Shown here piece after piece: positions 9,132 to 17,343 of a stretch of DNA of 64,000 nucleotides. The translations under genes and the position numbers were made by a program. This stretch comes from Dryocola sp032051265 (GTDB taxonomy: Bacteria; Pseudomonadota; Gammaproteobacteria; Enterobacterales; Enterobacteriaceae). The stretch covers positions 248,001 to 312,000 of the forward strand of contig DAMBYU010000005.1 in assembly GCA_032051265.1 (NCBI GenBank), in the 5' to 3' direction. Position 1 is the stretch's first letter. The number at the start of each line of letters is the position of its first letter. The notes under the pieces are model-generated. The model made no database searches and had not been told where the DNA came from. It saw only the letters and a program-made list of their open reading frames with translations.

Positions 9132-9449
9132 ATGATGATGCCAGAAAAGAAAAATAGCTGCTGGGCGCTGGCCCTCACTGCTTTCCTGTTAAGCGCTTGC
9201 AGTTCCAGTGAAACGCATCCCCAGTTTGCGCAGCAGGCACACCCGCCGGTGGTGCAAAGTGCCAAAATGGTGGACACCTGTAAACAAGAAGCGGCGCATC
9301 GCTATAACACCCGCGCTCAGCGGATAAGCGTGATTGACCTTGAGCAGTATCAGGGGAGTTTTGAGATAAAAGGCAGCACCACACGCCAGGAAGGATTTAC
9401 CTGCTCCTTTGACGAAAGCGGCCAATTCTTACACCTTTCGACGATATAA
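9132..9449 (+). CDS. ysaB: YsaB-like lipoprotein
   Basis: Small predicted lipoprotein of 105 residues. A hydrophobic signal segment ends in the lipobox L-S-A-C with the lipidated Cys at 23. The C-terminal half (RYNTRAQRISVIDLEQYQGS and FTCSFDESGQFLHLS) matches E. coli YsaB clearly, while the linker after the Cys does not. Three consecutive ATG codons (9132, 9135, 9138) could start it; E. coli YsaB also begins MMM. It sits between wecH and glyQ exactly as in E. coli. Function unknown. Confidence 0.88.
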   Translation: MMMPEKKNSCWALALTAFLLSACSSSETHPQFAQQAHPPVVQSAKMVDTCKQEAAHRYNTRAQRISVIDLEQYQGSFEIKGSTTRQEGFTCSFDESGQFLHLSTI

Positions 9450-9567
9450 AGCCGCAACCAAAGGCAAACCGCGCTTTTTTGCACGTGGATTCGGGCTGTA
9501 TATCTTGCGGTCAACGGGTATACTGGCCGCTTCACTTTAAACCCACTCGAACGCGTGCGAAATCAAC

Positions 9568-10479
9568 ATGCAAAAGTTTGACACCAGGACCTTTCAAGGC
9601 CTGATCCTGACTTTACAGGATTACTGGGCCCGCCAGGGCTGCACCATTGTTCAACCTCTGGACATGGAAGTCGGCGCCGGCACCTCTCACCCAATGACCT
9701 GCCTGCGGGCTTTAGGGCCAGAACCGATGGCCACCGCGTATGTGCAGCCGTCCCGTCGTCCAACGGATGGCCGCTACGGTGAGAACCCGAACCGCTTACA
9801 GCACTACTATCAGTTCCAGGTGGTGATTAAGCCCTCTCCGGACAACATTCAGGAGCTCTACCTCGGGTCGCTTAAAGAGCTGGGTATGGATCCGACTATC
9901 CATGATATTCGCTTCGTAGAAGACAACTGGGAAAACCCGACGCTGGGCGCCTGGGGTCTGGGTTGGGAAGTGTGGCTCAACGGCATGGAAGTGACGCAGT
10001 TCACCTATTTCCAGCAGGTTGGCGGCCTGGAATGTAAGCCTGTCACCGGGGAAATCACCTACGGCTTAGAGCGCCTGGCGATGTATATCCAGGGCGTGGA
10101 TAGCGTTTACGATCTGGTCTGGAGCGACGGTCCGCTGGGTAAAACCACCTACGGCGACGTCTTCCATCAGAACGAAGTTGAGCAATCAACCTATAACTTC
10201 GAACACGCCGATGTGGATTTCCTGTTCTCCTGCTTCGAGCAGTATGAGAAAGAGGCGCAGCACCTGCTGGCGCTGGAAAACCCGCTGCCGCTGCCCGCTT
10301 ACGAACGCATTCTGAAAGCGGCGCACAGCTTTAACCTGCTGGATGCGCGTAAAGCCATCTCGGTTACCGAGCGTCAGCGCTACATTCTGCGTATTCGTAC
10401 TCTGACCAAAGCCGTGGCCGAAGCCTATTACGCTTCCCGTGAAGCGCTTGGCTTCCCGATGTGCAATAAGAATAAATAA
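9568..10479 (+). CDS. glyQ: Glycine--tRNA ligase alpha subunit GlyQ
   Basis: Catalytic alpha subunit of the alpha2-beta2 glycyl-tRNA synthetase, which charges tRNA-Gly in the cytoplasm. The 303 residues match E. coli GlyQ almost throughout, including QPLDMEVGAGTSHPMT, AYVQPSRRPTDGRYGENPNR and the class II motif 3-like GLERLAMYIQG. A possible -10 (TATACT) lies about 45 bases upstream. It forms an operon with glyS, which starts 10 bases after the stop. Confidence 0.98.
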   Translation: MQKFDTRTFQGLILTLQDYWARQGCTIVQPLDMEVGAGTSHPMTCLRALGPEPMATAYVQPSRRPTDGRYGENPNRLQHYYQFQVVIKPSPDNIQELYLGSLKELGMDPTIHDIRFVEDNWENPTLGAWGLGWEVWLNGMEVTQFTYFQQVGGLECKPVTGEITYGLERLAMYIQGVDSVYDLVWSDGPLGKTTYGDVFHQNEVEQSTYNFEHADVDFLFSCFEQYEKEAQHLLALENPLPLPAYERILKAAHSFNLLDARKAISVTERQRYILRIRTLTKAVAEAYYASREALGFPMCNKNK

Positions 10480-10489
10480 CGAGGCAGGC

Positions 10490-12559
10490 ATGTCTGAAAA
10501 AACTTTTCTGGTGGAGATCGGCACTGAAGAGCTGCCACCAAAAGCCCTGCGCAGCCTGGCGGAATCCTTTGCTGCGAACGTAACGGCGGAACTGGATGCG
10601 GCGAACGTCGCGCACGGTGAAGTGAAATGGTTTGCCGCGCCGCGCCGTCTGGCGCTGAAAATCGCTAATCTGGCCGCCTCTCAGCCCGATCGCGAAGTTG
10701 AAAAACGCGGCCCGGCTATTTCTGCTGCATTTGATGCCGAAGGCAAACCGAGCAAGGCCGCTGAAGGCTGGGCACGCGGTTGCGGCATCACCGTCAGCCA
10801 GGCTGAACGCCTGACAACCGACAAAGGCGAATGGCTGATGTACCGTGCACACGTTAAAGGCGAAAGCGTGCAAACGTTGCTGCCTGCGATGATTGCCACC
10901 GCGCTGACCAAACTGCCGATTCCAAAACTGATGCGCTGGGGCGCCAACGATACGCACTTCGTGCGTCCGGTCCACACCGTCACCCTGCTGCTGGGCGATG
11001 AAGTTATTCCGGCCACTATCCTGGGTATCGCGTCCGATCGTGTGATCCGCGGCCACCGCTTTATGGGCGAGCCGGAATTCACCATCGATAACGCCGACCA
11101 GTATCCGCAGATTCTGCTGGAGCGCGGCAAAGTAATCGCCGACTACGAACAGCGTAAAGCGGTCATCAAACAAGGCGCTGAAGAAGCAGCACGCAAAATC
11201 GGCGGCAATGCCGATCTGAGCGAAAGCCTGCTTGAAGAAGTGACCTCGCTGGTTGAATGGCCGGTGGTGTTGACGGCAAAATTCGAAGAGAAATTCCTCG
11301 CGGTGCCTGCAGAAGCGCTGGTCCATACCATGAAGGGCGACCAGAAATATTTCCCGGTGTATGCGAACGACGGCAAGCTGCTGCCAAACTTCATCTTCGT
11401 GGCGAACATCGAATCGAGAGATCCGCAGCAGATTATCTCCGGTAACGAGAAGGTTGTGCGCCCGCGTCTGGCGGATGCCGAATTCTTCTTTAATACCGAC
11501 CGCAAAAAGCGTCTGGAAGATAACCTGCCGCGTCTGGAAACCGTGCTGTTCCAGAAACAGCTCGGCACGCTGCGCGATAAAACCAACCGCATCGAAGCGC
11601 TTTCTGGCTGGATTGCCGGGCAGATTGGCGCCGACGTGAATCACGCAACCCGTGCAGGCCTCCTGTCCAAATGCGACCTGATGACCAACATGGTGTTCGA
11701 GTTCACCGACACCCAGGGCGTGATGGGCATGCACTATGCGCGTCACGACGGTGAAGCTGAAGACGTGGCCGTTGCGCTGAACGAACAGTATCAGCCGCGT
11801 TTCGCGGGCGATGAGCTACCGTCTAATCTGGTGGCCTGCGCCGTGGCGATTGCCGACAAGATGGACACCCTCGCGGGCATCTTCGGTATCGGCCAGCATC
11901 CGAAAGGCGACAAAGATCCGTTTGCTCTACGTCGTGCCGCCCTTGGCGTGCTGCGCATCATCGTTGAGAAAAACCTGCCGCTCGATCTGCAAACCCTGAC
12001 CGAAGAAGCCGTGCGCCTTTACGGCAGCAAGCTGACCAACGAAAAGGTTGTGGATGACGTTATCGACTTTATGCTGGGCCGTTTCCGCGCCTGGTATCAG
12101 GAAGAAGGCCACAGCGTGGATACCATCCAGGCCGTGCTGGCTCGCCGTCCGACCAAACCGGCAGATTTCGATGCGCGCATGAAGGCGGTCTCCCACTTCC
12201 GTAATCTGGAAGCGGCGGCGGCGCTGGCTGCGGCAAACAAACGCGTTTCCAACATCCTGGCGAAGTCAGACGAAACGTTGAACGACACCGTTCAAGCCTC
12301 CGTTCTGAAAGAAGCCGAGGAGATCCGCCTGGCAACGAACCTCGTTGTGCTGCGCGATAAGCTGGCGCCGTACTTCGCGGAAGGCCGCTATCAGGAAGCG
12401 CTGGAAGAGCTGGCTAACCTGCGCGAGCCGGTAGATGAGTTCTTCGATAAGGTGATGGTGAATGCAGAAGACAAAGAGCTGCGCATTAACCGCCTGACGC
12501 TGCTGTCCAAACTGCGTGAGTTGTTCCTGCAGGTAGCGGATATTTCCCTGCTGCAATAA
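10490..12559 (+). CDS. glyS: Glycine--tRNA ligase beta subunit GlyS
   Basis: Beta subunit of glycyl-tRNA synthetase, needed for tRNA binding. The start at 10490 (MSEKTFLVEIGTEELPPKAL) follows a purine-rich ACGAGGCAGG and gives 689 residues, the E. coli length; an earlier in-frame ATG at 10439 lies inside glyQ and is not used. Conserved features include the N-terminal tRNA_synt_2f region and the C-terminal DALR-like anticodon-binding domain. A strong intrinsic terminator follows. Confidence 0.98.
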   Translation: MSEKTFLVEIGTEELPPKALRSLAESFAANVTAELDAANVAHGEVKWFAAPRRLALKIANLAASQPDREVEKRGPAISAAFDAEGKPSKAAEGWARGCGITVSQAERLTTDKGEWLMYRAHVKGESVQTLLPAMIATALTKLPIPKLMRWGANDTHFVRPVHTVTLLLGDEVIPATILGIASDRVIRGHRFMGEPEFTIDNADQYPQILLERGKVIADYEQRKAVIKQGAEEAARKIGGNADLSESLLEEVTSLVEWPVVLTAKFEEKFLAVPAEALVHTMKGDQKYFPVYANDGKLLPNFIFVANIESRDPQQIISGNEKVVRPRLADAEFFFNTDRKKRLEDNLPRLETVLFQKQLGTLRDKTNRIEALSGWIAGQIGADVNHATRAGLLSKCDLMTNMVFEFTDTQGVMGMHYARHDGEAEDVAVALNEQYQPRFAGDELPSNLVACAVAIADKMDTLAGIFGIGQHPKGDKDPFALRRAALGVLRIIVEKNLPLDLQTLTEEAVRLYGSKLTNEKVVDDVIDFMLGRFRAWYQEEGHSVDTIQAVLARRPTKPADFDARMKAVSHFRNLEAAAALAAANKRVSNILAKSDETLNDTVQASVLKEAEEIRLATNLVVLRDKLAPYFAEGRYQEALEELANLREPVDEFFDKVMVNAEDKELRINRLTLLSKLRELFLQVADISLLQ

Positions 12560-12575
12560 CCGCTTATGGTTCCTG

Positions 12576-12602
12576 AAAAACCCGCCGAAGCGGGTTTTTT
12601 TT
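12576..12602 (+). terminator. Intrinsic terminator of glyQS
   Basis: AAAACCCGC, loop CGAA, GCGGGTTTT followed by a T-run. Starts 17 bases after the glyS stop; textbook Rho-independent shape. Confidence 0.92.
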
Positions 12603-12623
12603 CGCGCTTTTTTTACCGGAGGA

Positions 12624-13058
12624 TCAGCGTACAACCAGCACCGAGCATTTTGCATGGCGTACTACCGCTGCGGCATTGGAGCCAAGCAGATAGGTAGACA
12701 TGCTGGGTCGATGGGAAGCGAGGATAATCACGTCCGCATCAATGTCATCAGCCAGCTGAAGGATATGATCCTTTGGCGTACCGCTAAGCACGTGCTTAAC
12801 CACCCGATCGTCAGGCAGGCTGAATTTAGCAATGATTTCGCTCAGCGCTTCCATGGCCGCCGCCTCCCTCTCTTTGGTATCCGGCGCAATCGAAGCGTAA
12901 CCCAGGCCGTAAGAGGCAAAATAGGTATAGTCGGGGATAACCGCCAGGAAGTGGATCGTCGCATCGTCGAGCCTTGCGTACTCTTCCACATGAGGAATAA
13001 CCTGCTGTGTCAGCGCCATTTCAGAAATATCAACAGGAACAAGTATTTTCCTGGACAT
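12624..13058 (-). CDS. uspF: Universal stress protein, UspF-like
   Basis: Small cytoplasmic Usp-domain protein of 144 residues. It begins KILVPVDISEMAL and ends DVIILASHRPSMSTYLLGSNAAAVVRHAKCSVLVVR, which includes the nucleotide-binding pattern G-S-N-A-A-A-V-V-R. Length and C-terminus match E. coli UspF best, though the middle is more divergent, so it may be a paralogue rather than the strict orthologue (E. coli uspF lies elsewhere). It sits alone between glyS and yiaG, read leftward towards the glyS terminator; AGGAGG precedes the start. Likely a stress-response protein; target unknown. Confidence 0.82.
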   Translation of the reverse strand: MSRKILVPVDISEMALTQQVIPHVEEYARLDDATIHFLAVIPDYTYFASYGLGYASIAPDTKEREAAAMEALSEIIAKFSLPDDRVVKHVLSGTPKDHILQLADDIDADVIILASHRPSMSTYLLGSNAAAVVRHAKCSVLVVR

Positions 13059-13202
13059 ATAACCTCCTTTTTCTTGCGAAGTAATAACCCTCTTTTAGTT
13101 ATGGTTAAAATTTGCCGTTGTGTTAGTGATGCAGGTCTGATTTCCAGGCATTGTCGTTTCGGTTTGCGCAGATTCACTTTTATCCGCAACCCGGAAACAA
13201 CA

Positions 13203-13227
13203 AACCCCGCGTCATTGAGCGGGGTTT
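13203..13227 (-). terminator. Terminator after yiaG
   Basis: Inverted repeat AACCCCGC/GCGGGGTT with an 8-base loop, 20 bases past the yiaG stop. On the minus strand it is followed by TGTTGTTT, a weak U-tract. Confidence 0.65.
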
Positions 13228-13247
13228 TGGCTAAAGCATATGCAACA

Positions 13248-13538
13248 TTATTCCATCAACTGTTTACTGAGTATGGGATTCGCCTGGATCAGGCGCATCA
13301 GCTTCAGTTCGGTACTGGAGGGTCTGATTCGTTTTGATTCCCACTCCTGCACCATCGACACACTGACACCCATCGCGCGAGCAAAATCATCGATTTTTAG
13401 TCCTGTACTCTTACGGAGTTGCTCGAATTCAGAAAACGCGCTGGGTTTTTGTTTCAGGGTTACCGTCTGTTGTTCGCTTTTAAAAACTATCTGCTCGAGA
13501 CTGCTAAGCAATTCAATCATTGGATCTTTATATTCCAT
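13248..13538 (-). CDS. yiaG: YiaG-like HTH DNA-binding protein
   Basis: Predicted DNA-binding protein with an XRE/HigA-type helix-turn-helix near residues 45-90 (LRKSTGLKIDDFARAMGVSV then MVQEWESKRIRPSS). The start at 13538 (MEYKDPMIELLSSLEQIVFK) gives 96 residues, the length of E. coli YiaG; an upstream ATG would add seven. No toxin partner lies next to it, so it is not obviously part of a toxin-antitoxin pair. In E. coli it lies close to cspA and yiaF, as here. Regulatory targets unknown. Confidence 0.9.
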   Translation of the reverse strand: MEYKDPMIELLSSLEQIVFKSEQQTVTLKQKPSAFSEFEQLRKSTGLKIDDFARAMGVSVSMVQEWESKRIRPSSTELKLMRLIQANPILSKQLME

Positions 13539-13947
13539 TGAGAACTCCTCATAAATCACACATTGACCTCGTGAAGGTTAAGAAGCCTCTTAAGCGTAGT
13601 CTGAAAAAAGCATGCTGATGATTCCCAGGATAATTATTTTTCCAAACCGCGTTTTTTATGCGTTTTGGGTGAGATCTTAAGCGTCATAATCAATTGAAAA
13701 TCCCTGTATAAAGGGCTCTAAGTATAAGTTTGTAAATTGTTATGCATTTATTGCGCCAGCGGTGGGTATAACCCCAGCGCAGATTTTGTTCGTATCCTCA
13801 GGCTTTTTACGTCGTCTTATCCAGCCGCAAATAAACCCGCCCATTCCCGGGAAAGGGTATCTTGCGTGGACGGCCTGGACTATCATTAGCTACATTATCG
13901 CGTACGCGTACGTGCATTTGCATTGTTTGGTAAAAGGAGTAGAAAAG
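13539..13947. other. yiaG-yiaF intergenic region
   Basis: 409-base spacer between divergent genes. The sequence before the yiaF start stays open in frame for about 60 codons, but the ribosome-binding site AAAAGGAG lies only before ATG 13948 and the lipoprotein signal starts there, so the upstream part is read as leader. Several AT-rich -10-like stretches occur near 13700-13745. No further gene seen. Confidence 0.5.
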
Positions 13948-14658
13948 ATGGCGACAGGTAAGTCCTGCTCTCGCTGGTTTGCGTCGCTTGCGGCGTTATT
14001 GATGGTGGTGAGTCTGAGCGGTTGCTTTGATAAAGAAGGCGATCAACGTAAGGCGTTTATCGATTTCCTGCAAAATACGGCGATGCGTAGCGGTGAACGT
14101 CTGCCCGCGCTGACTACCGATCAGAAAAAACAATTCGGTCCGCTGGTTTCTGACTACGCCGTTCTGTACGGCTTCTCCCAGCAGGTAAGCCAGGCGATGG
14201 ACGCCGGCATGAAGCCGGTGGTCGACAGCGTGAACAGCATTCGTGTTCCACAGGATTATATGAATCAGCGTGACGCGCTGCGTCAGGCGAACGGCTCTCT
14301 GAACGTGCTGGGGCAGCAGGTGCAAAACGCCAAAATGCAGGCGGACAGCGCTCGTTCCACGCTCAAACAGCCAGACGACCTGAAAACCGTTTACGATCGT
14401 GTCTATCAAAAAGTAGTTACCGCACCGGCGGATGCTATGGCTCCGTTGATCCCGGCCGCACAAACCTTTACTCAGCAACTGGTTCAGGTGGGGGATTTTA
14501 TCCAGCAGCAGGATACGCAGGTTAGCTTTACCGCAGGCGGTATCCAGTTCCCTACCTCCCAACAGGCCAGCCAGTACAATTCGCTGATAGGTCCGCTGGC
14601 GTCGCAGCATCAGGCATTTATGCAGGCTTATTCAAGCGCGCAAAACGCGATGCAATGA
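13948..14658 (+). CDS. yiaF: YiaF-like DUF3053 lipoprotein
   Basis: Predicted outer- or inner-membrane lipoprotein of 236 residues, the size of E. coli YiaF. The signal peptide ends in the lipobox L-S-G-C (Cys near 28, in VSLSGCFDKEGDQRKAF). The mature part is mostly helical with repeated Gln/Ala-rich segments, as in the DUF3053 family. Start ATG 13948 has AAAGGAG at the proper distance. Function unknown. A GC hairpin follows the stop. Confidence 0.9.
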   Translation: MATGKSCSRWFASLAALLMVVSLSGCFDKEGDQRKAFIDFLQNTAMRSGERLPALTTDQKKQFGPLVSDYAVLYGFSQQVSQAMDAGMKPVVDSVNSIRVPQDYMNQRDALRQANGSLNVLGQQVQNAKMQADSARSTLKQPDDLKTVYDRVYQKVVTAPADAMAPLIPAAQTFTQQLVQVGDFIQQQDTQVSFTAGGIQFPTSQQASQYNSLIGPLASQHQAFMQAYSSAQNAMQ

Positions 14659-14663
14659 TGGAA

Positions 14664-14693
14664 CACCCCGTCGTAAGGCGGGGAAATTCTTTT
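14664..14693 (+). terminator. Terminator after yiaF
   Basis: Stem CCCCGTC/GGCGGGG (14666-14672 with 14677-14683) followed by AAATTCTTTT; begins 8 bases after the stop codon. Confidence 0.65.
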
Positions 14694-14808
14694 AATAATC
14701 TGATAGTTAACCTCACCCCTCAGTACGAGTACAAATTTAGCATAAATTTGACTCCACCTGCCGCTGCTTATAAAATCATCATCATGATACTTTGATGAGA
14801 TTCTCTTC

Positions 14809-15078
14809 ATGCCAAAAACAATGTCCCAGAAGAGCGCGCGAGAAGGATTAAGCAATCCTGAACTTTTTGAAGGGGGCGTTTACATCACTAAAAATGGCGT
14901 GGCCGAGTTATTTGTTCAGACAGCCGCTGAACGTCAGGCTGAAGAGGCTGAAAGGATGCGCGAGCGCCAGGATAATGCTTTATTAAAACTTGTTATGAAG
15001 GCGAAGCAGGAGGCAGCGGAAGGGAAAATATTTACGCCTGAAGAAGCCCTGCAACAGCTCCGCGCAACCAGAAAATAA
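14809..15078 (+). CDS. Putative type II antitoxin (Phd/YefM-like)
   Basis: 89-residue charged protein directly upstream of a RelE/ParE-type gene. The N-terminal half has a Phd-like pattern (FEGGVYITKNGVAELFV), and the C-terminal half is a long charged helix (ERQAEEAERMRERQ and on), as expected for a toxin-wrapping tail. ATG 14809 is used; ATG 14821 is a possible alternative. Upstream, TCATCA and TGATGA arms near 14773-14795 could be an autoregulatory operator. Family call is based on pattern and on the neighbouring toxin; moderately sure. Confidence 0.72.
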   Translation: MPKTMSQKSAREGLSNPELFEGGVYITKNGVAELFVQTAAERQAEEAERMRERQDNALLKLVMKAKQEAAEGKIFTPEEALQQLRATRK

Positions 15079-15093
15079 CAGGAGAAAAGCGAA

Positions 15094-15432
15094 GTGAAGG
15101 AACAAACCATCACGCTCGCGGAAACAGCGGTAATAAGCCTCCATGATATTGAGTTTTTTAAGTCACAGTTTATCGGAGTTGAAGCTGCCGCGTCCTTCGT
15201 TGATGAGCTGCTGAGCCGGTCAATTTCTGTTATTTCCGCTGACCCCAAGCGATACAGATACAACGGAATTCTGGCCGACAAAGGCGTTCGGGTCCGCGAG
15301 TGGCTGGATGTCGAAAACGGCTACCGCTGTTTTTATGATGAATTAAATACATTTGAAATCATCATTTTACTTTATGCCAGCATGAAAGAAGATTTTGAGT
15401 CAGCCCTGTATCGACACAACGTTATTTATTAA
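15094..15432 (+). CDS. Putative RelE/ParE-family toxin
   Basis: 112-residue protein starting with GTG 15094, with AGGAG eight bases upstream and 15 bases after the antitoxin stop, so the two are co-transcribed. The fold pattern is ParE/RelE-like: an early two-helix segment (SLHDIEFFKSQFIG and AASFVDELLSRSI), then strands with VRVREWLDVENGYRCFYDEL and a terminal IIILLYASMKEDF. Whether it cuts mRNA on ribosomes or poisons gyrase cannot be read from sequence. It sits between yiaF and cspA, where E. coli has no such pair. Likely a chromosomal toxin-antitoxin module. Confidence 0.75.
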   Translation: MKEQTITLAETAVISLHDIEFFKSQFIGVEAAASFVDELLSRSISVISADPKRYRYNGILADKGVRVREWLDVENGYRCFYDELNTFEIIILLYASMKEDFESALYRHNVIY

Positions 15433-15503
15433 ATTATTTTTATAAAAATCAATATATTACCATCACAATGCACCTCCAGCCCTGCGGATGGCTGAAATAG
15501 TTC

Positions 15504-15689
15504 TTGTCATTACCTGGTTAAATATGCGTTAATGCCTTTATCGGTTTGACGTACAGACCTTTCAAGCAAAGCAGTCCTCCAGAAGTTATCGTAGATACCT
15601 TTCAAAGTGAGTTTCTCCTTTATCGCTTCAAAAATCTGTAAAGCATACCAATGCGCCGCAAGGCAAACTCTATTTAAAAGGTAATATCA
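15504..15689 (+). promoter_or_regulatory. cspA promoter, cold box and thermosensor leader
   Basis: -35 TTGTCA (15504-15509), 18-base spacer and -10 GTTAAT (15528-15533) give a transcript start near 15540 and a leader of about 150 bases. The cold box TGACGTACAGA is at 15547-15557, and the remainder follows the E. coli cspA leader, including GTTATCGTAGATACC, CTTCAAAAATCTGTAAAGCA and the terminal AAAGGTAATA. In E. coli this RNA refolds in the cold and lets cspA be translated. AAAAGGT is the ribosome-binding site. Confidence 0.9.
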
Positions 15690-15902
15690 ATGTCTGCTAA
15701 AATGACTGGTCTGGTTAAGTGGTTCAACTCTGACAAAGGCTTCGGCTTCATCACTCCTGACGATGGCTCTAAAGATGTGTTCGTACACTTCTCTGCTATC
15801 CAGAACGATGGCTACAAGTCCCTGGACGAAGGCCAGAAAGTGTCTTTCACCATCGAAAGTGGTGCTAAAGGCCCAGCAGCTGGTAACGTAACCAGCCTGT
15901 AA
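15690..15902 (+). CDS. cspA: Major cold-shock protein CspA
   Basis: Single-stranded nucleic-acid chaperone of 70 residues with one cold-shock domain. RNP1 (KGFGFITP) and RNP2 (VFVHFSAI) are intact, and only a few positions differ from E. coli CspA (for example Ala3, Leu8, Ser14). The long cold-box leader shows that it is the cold-inducible cspA, not a constitutive paralogue such as cspE. It is followed by an intrinsic terminator shared with the convergent yiiM end. Confidence 0.97.
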   Translation: MSAKMTGLVKWFNSDKGFGFITPDDGSKDVFVHFSAIQNDGYKSLDEGQKVSFTIESGAKGPAAGNVTSL

Positions 15903-15928
15903 GTTTTTCGCTTAATAGCAAAAATTCT

Positions 15929-15954
15929 AAAACCCGCCTCTGGCGGGTTTTTTC
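15929..15954 (+). terminator. Intrinsic terminator of cspA
   Basis: AACCCGCC, loop TCT, GGCGGGTT and a T-run, 28 bases after the stop. Confidence 0.92.
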
Positions 15955-15976
15955 GTTCCCGGCGTTTGCAAATCCG

Positions 15977-16651
15977 CTACTTCCCGACCAGGCGCCGTGA
16001 GTTATTTTCAACCTTGCCTGAAATACGTCGTTTTTGCATGGTTCGTGTCCAGCTTGTGGAAAGCCCCGCCGCTGACAGCAGGCGATGGTACTGCTCATCA
16101 TCAAACGGCATATGCCAGGCGATAGCTATCGCTTCAGCGACGCTTACCTCGCTCAGGCGGGAAACCAGCTCCAGCGGTGATTCTGTCGATACATTTCCTG
16201 CCATCACCACTCTGTACAGCCAGCCGCAGTAGCCTGATTGTTGCAGTAAAGCGGCCATATCGCTGATGCCAAAATGGTAGTTAAGCTTAAAACAGGGTGA
16301 ACGCGGCTGCGTGACCTGAATCAGCGCATCGCCCCAGCGGAAGATATCGCCGATATAGACATTTTTTTCCGTCAGCCCGCAGGTCGAAAGGTTTTCGCCA
16401 AAAGCCGGCGCGTTAAACTGCTCTGCCTGTTCTGGGAACTCCCGCGCCCAATGGAGGTAATGTTCGCGAGGATAATGGCACAGGGCGCGATCGGGGCCGC
16501 CATGAATAACTTTCTCAGCCTGCTGGTCGCCTTCCAGACCGAGTTCGTTCAGCTTCAGCTCGCCATCCACCAGACACTTGCCGATAGCGCTTGGCCGACT
16601 GCCTTCATACTGACGAGTTTTGCCGATATAAACCTGTAGCGGATAGTGCAT
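15977..16651 (-). CDS. yiiM: MOSC-domain protein YiiM
   Basis: 224-residue protein with a MOSC domain, matching E. coli YiiM along its length (GLEGDQQAEKVIHGGPDRAL, CHYPREHYLHWAREFPEQAE, TQPRSPCFKLNYHFGISD, SWTRTMQKRRISGK). The conserved Cys in QPRSPCFKLNY is the proposed molybdenum-cofactor ligand. E. coli YiiM is a molybdoenzyme that reduces N-hydroxylated bases such as 6-hydroxylaminopurine. Start ATG 16651 with GGGAGGAG is preferred over one eight codons upstream. In E. coli, yiiM is separated from sodA by kdgT, which is absent here. Confidence 0.93.
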   Translation of the reverse strand: MHYPLQVYIGKTRQYEGSRPSAIGKCLVDGELKLNELGLEGDQQAEKVIHGGPDRALCHYPREHYLHWAREFPEQAEQFNAPAFGENLSTCGLTEKNVYIGDIFRWGDALIQVTQPRSPCFKLNYHFGISDMAALLQQSGYCGWLYRVVMAGNVSTESPLELVSRLSEVSVAEAIAIAWHMPFDDEQYHRLLSAAGLSTSWTRTMQKRRISGKVENNSRRLVGK

Positions 16652-16673
16652 CTGCTCCTCCCTTGCAACAGAC

Positions 16674-16700
16674 ATAAAAAAAGCGAGCCATCAGGCTCGC
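16674..16700 (-). terminator. Intrinsic terminator of sodA
   Basis: On the minus strand GCGAGCC, loop TGAT, GGCTCGC and seven T residues, 22 bases past the sodA stop. It overlaps the yiiM upstream region. Confidence 0.92.
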
Positions 16701-16722
16701 CTCTCGTCAGTTGCAATGCAAC

Positions 16723-17343
16723 TTATTTTTTAGAAGCGAAACGTGCAGCCGCTTCGTCCCAGTTCACAACTTCCCAGAACGCTTTGATGTAATCAGGACG
16801 TTTGTTCTGATACTTCAGGTAATAAGCGTGCTCCCACACGTCCAGGCCCACAATCGGGAAACCGGATGCGCCAGAAATCGCTTCGCCCATCAGCGGACTG
16901 TCCTGGTTTGCGGTAGAAACCACGGCCAGCTTGTCATCTTTAAGAACCAGCCACGCCCAGCCGGAGCCGAAACGAGTTGCAGCCGCTTTTTCAAATTCTT
17001 CTTTGAATTTGTCAACGCTGCCGAAATCGCGCTCGATGGCAGCTTTCAGGTCGCCCTGCAGGGTGGTGCCGGTTTTCAGGCCCTTCCAGAAGAAGCTGTG
17101 GTTAGCGTGGCCGCCCGCGTTGTTACGCAGAACGGTTTTCTTGTCCGCTGGCAGCTGATCCAGTTTAGCGATTAGCTCTTCAACCGGCAGGTTTGCAAAC
17201 TCTGGCAGAGATTCCAGTGCCGCGTTAGCGTTGTTAACGTAGGCCTGGTGGTGTTTAGTGTGATGGATTTCCATCGTTTCTTTGTCGAAATGTGGTTCCA
17301 GGGCGTCGTAAGCGTAAGGCAGGGATGGCAGTGTATAACTCAT
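16723..17343 (-). CDS. sodA: Manganese superoxide dismutase SodA
   Basis: Cytoplasmic enzyme that disproportionates superoxide. 206 residues as in E. coli SodA. The metal ligands are visible at His27, His82, Asp168 and His172 (motif DVWEHAYY), and the Gln at 147 (NQD) fits the manganese form. Start ATG 17343 (MSYTLPSLPYAYDALEPHF) lies in a CATCTCC-complement GGAGATGATGAAC context. A Fur-like AT-rich repeat lies upstream. Single gene with its own terminator. Confidence 0.98.
   Translation of the reverse strand: MSYTLPSLPYAYDALEPHFDKETMEIHHTKHHQAYVNNANAALESLPEFANLPVEELIAKLDQLPADKKTVLRNNAGGHANHSFFWKGLKTGTTLQGDLKAAIERDFGSVDKFKEEFEKAAATRFGSGWAWLVLKDDKLAVVSTANQDSPLMGEAISGASGFPIVGLDVWEHAYYLKYQNKRPDYIKAFWEVVNWDEAAARFASKK

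Noticed and set aside
10364..11746. Leftward open frame of 460 codons opposite glyS
   Set aside because: Antisense of a conserved synthetase gene; composition is typical of a shadow frame and it crosses the glyQ-glyS junction.
13059..13947. A hokA-like toxin gene near cspA as in E. coli
   Set aside because: No Hok-type short hydrophobic frame with the expected Cys pattern was found.
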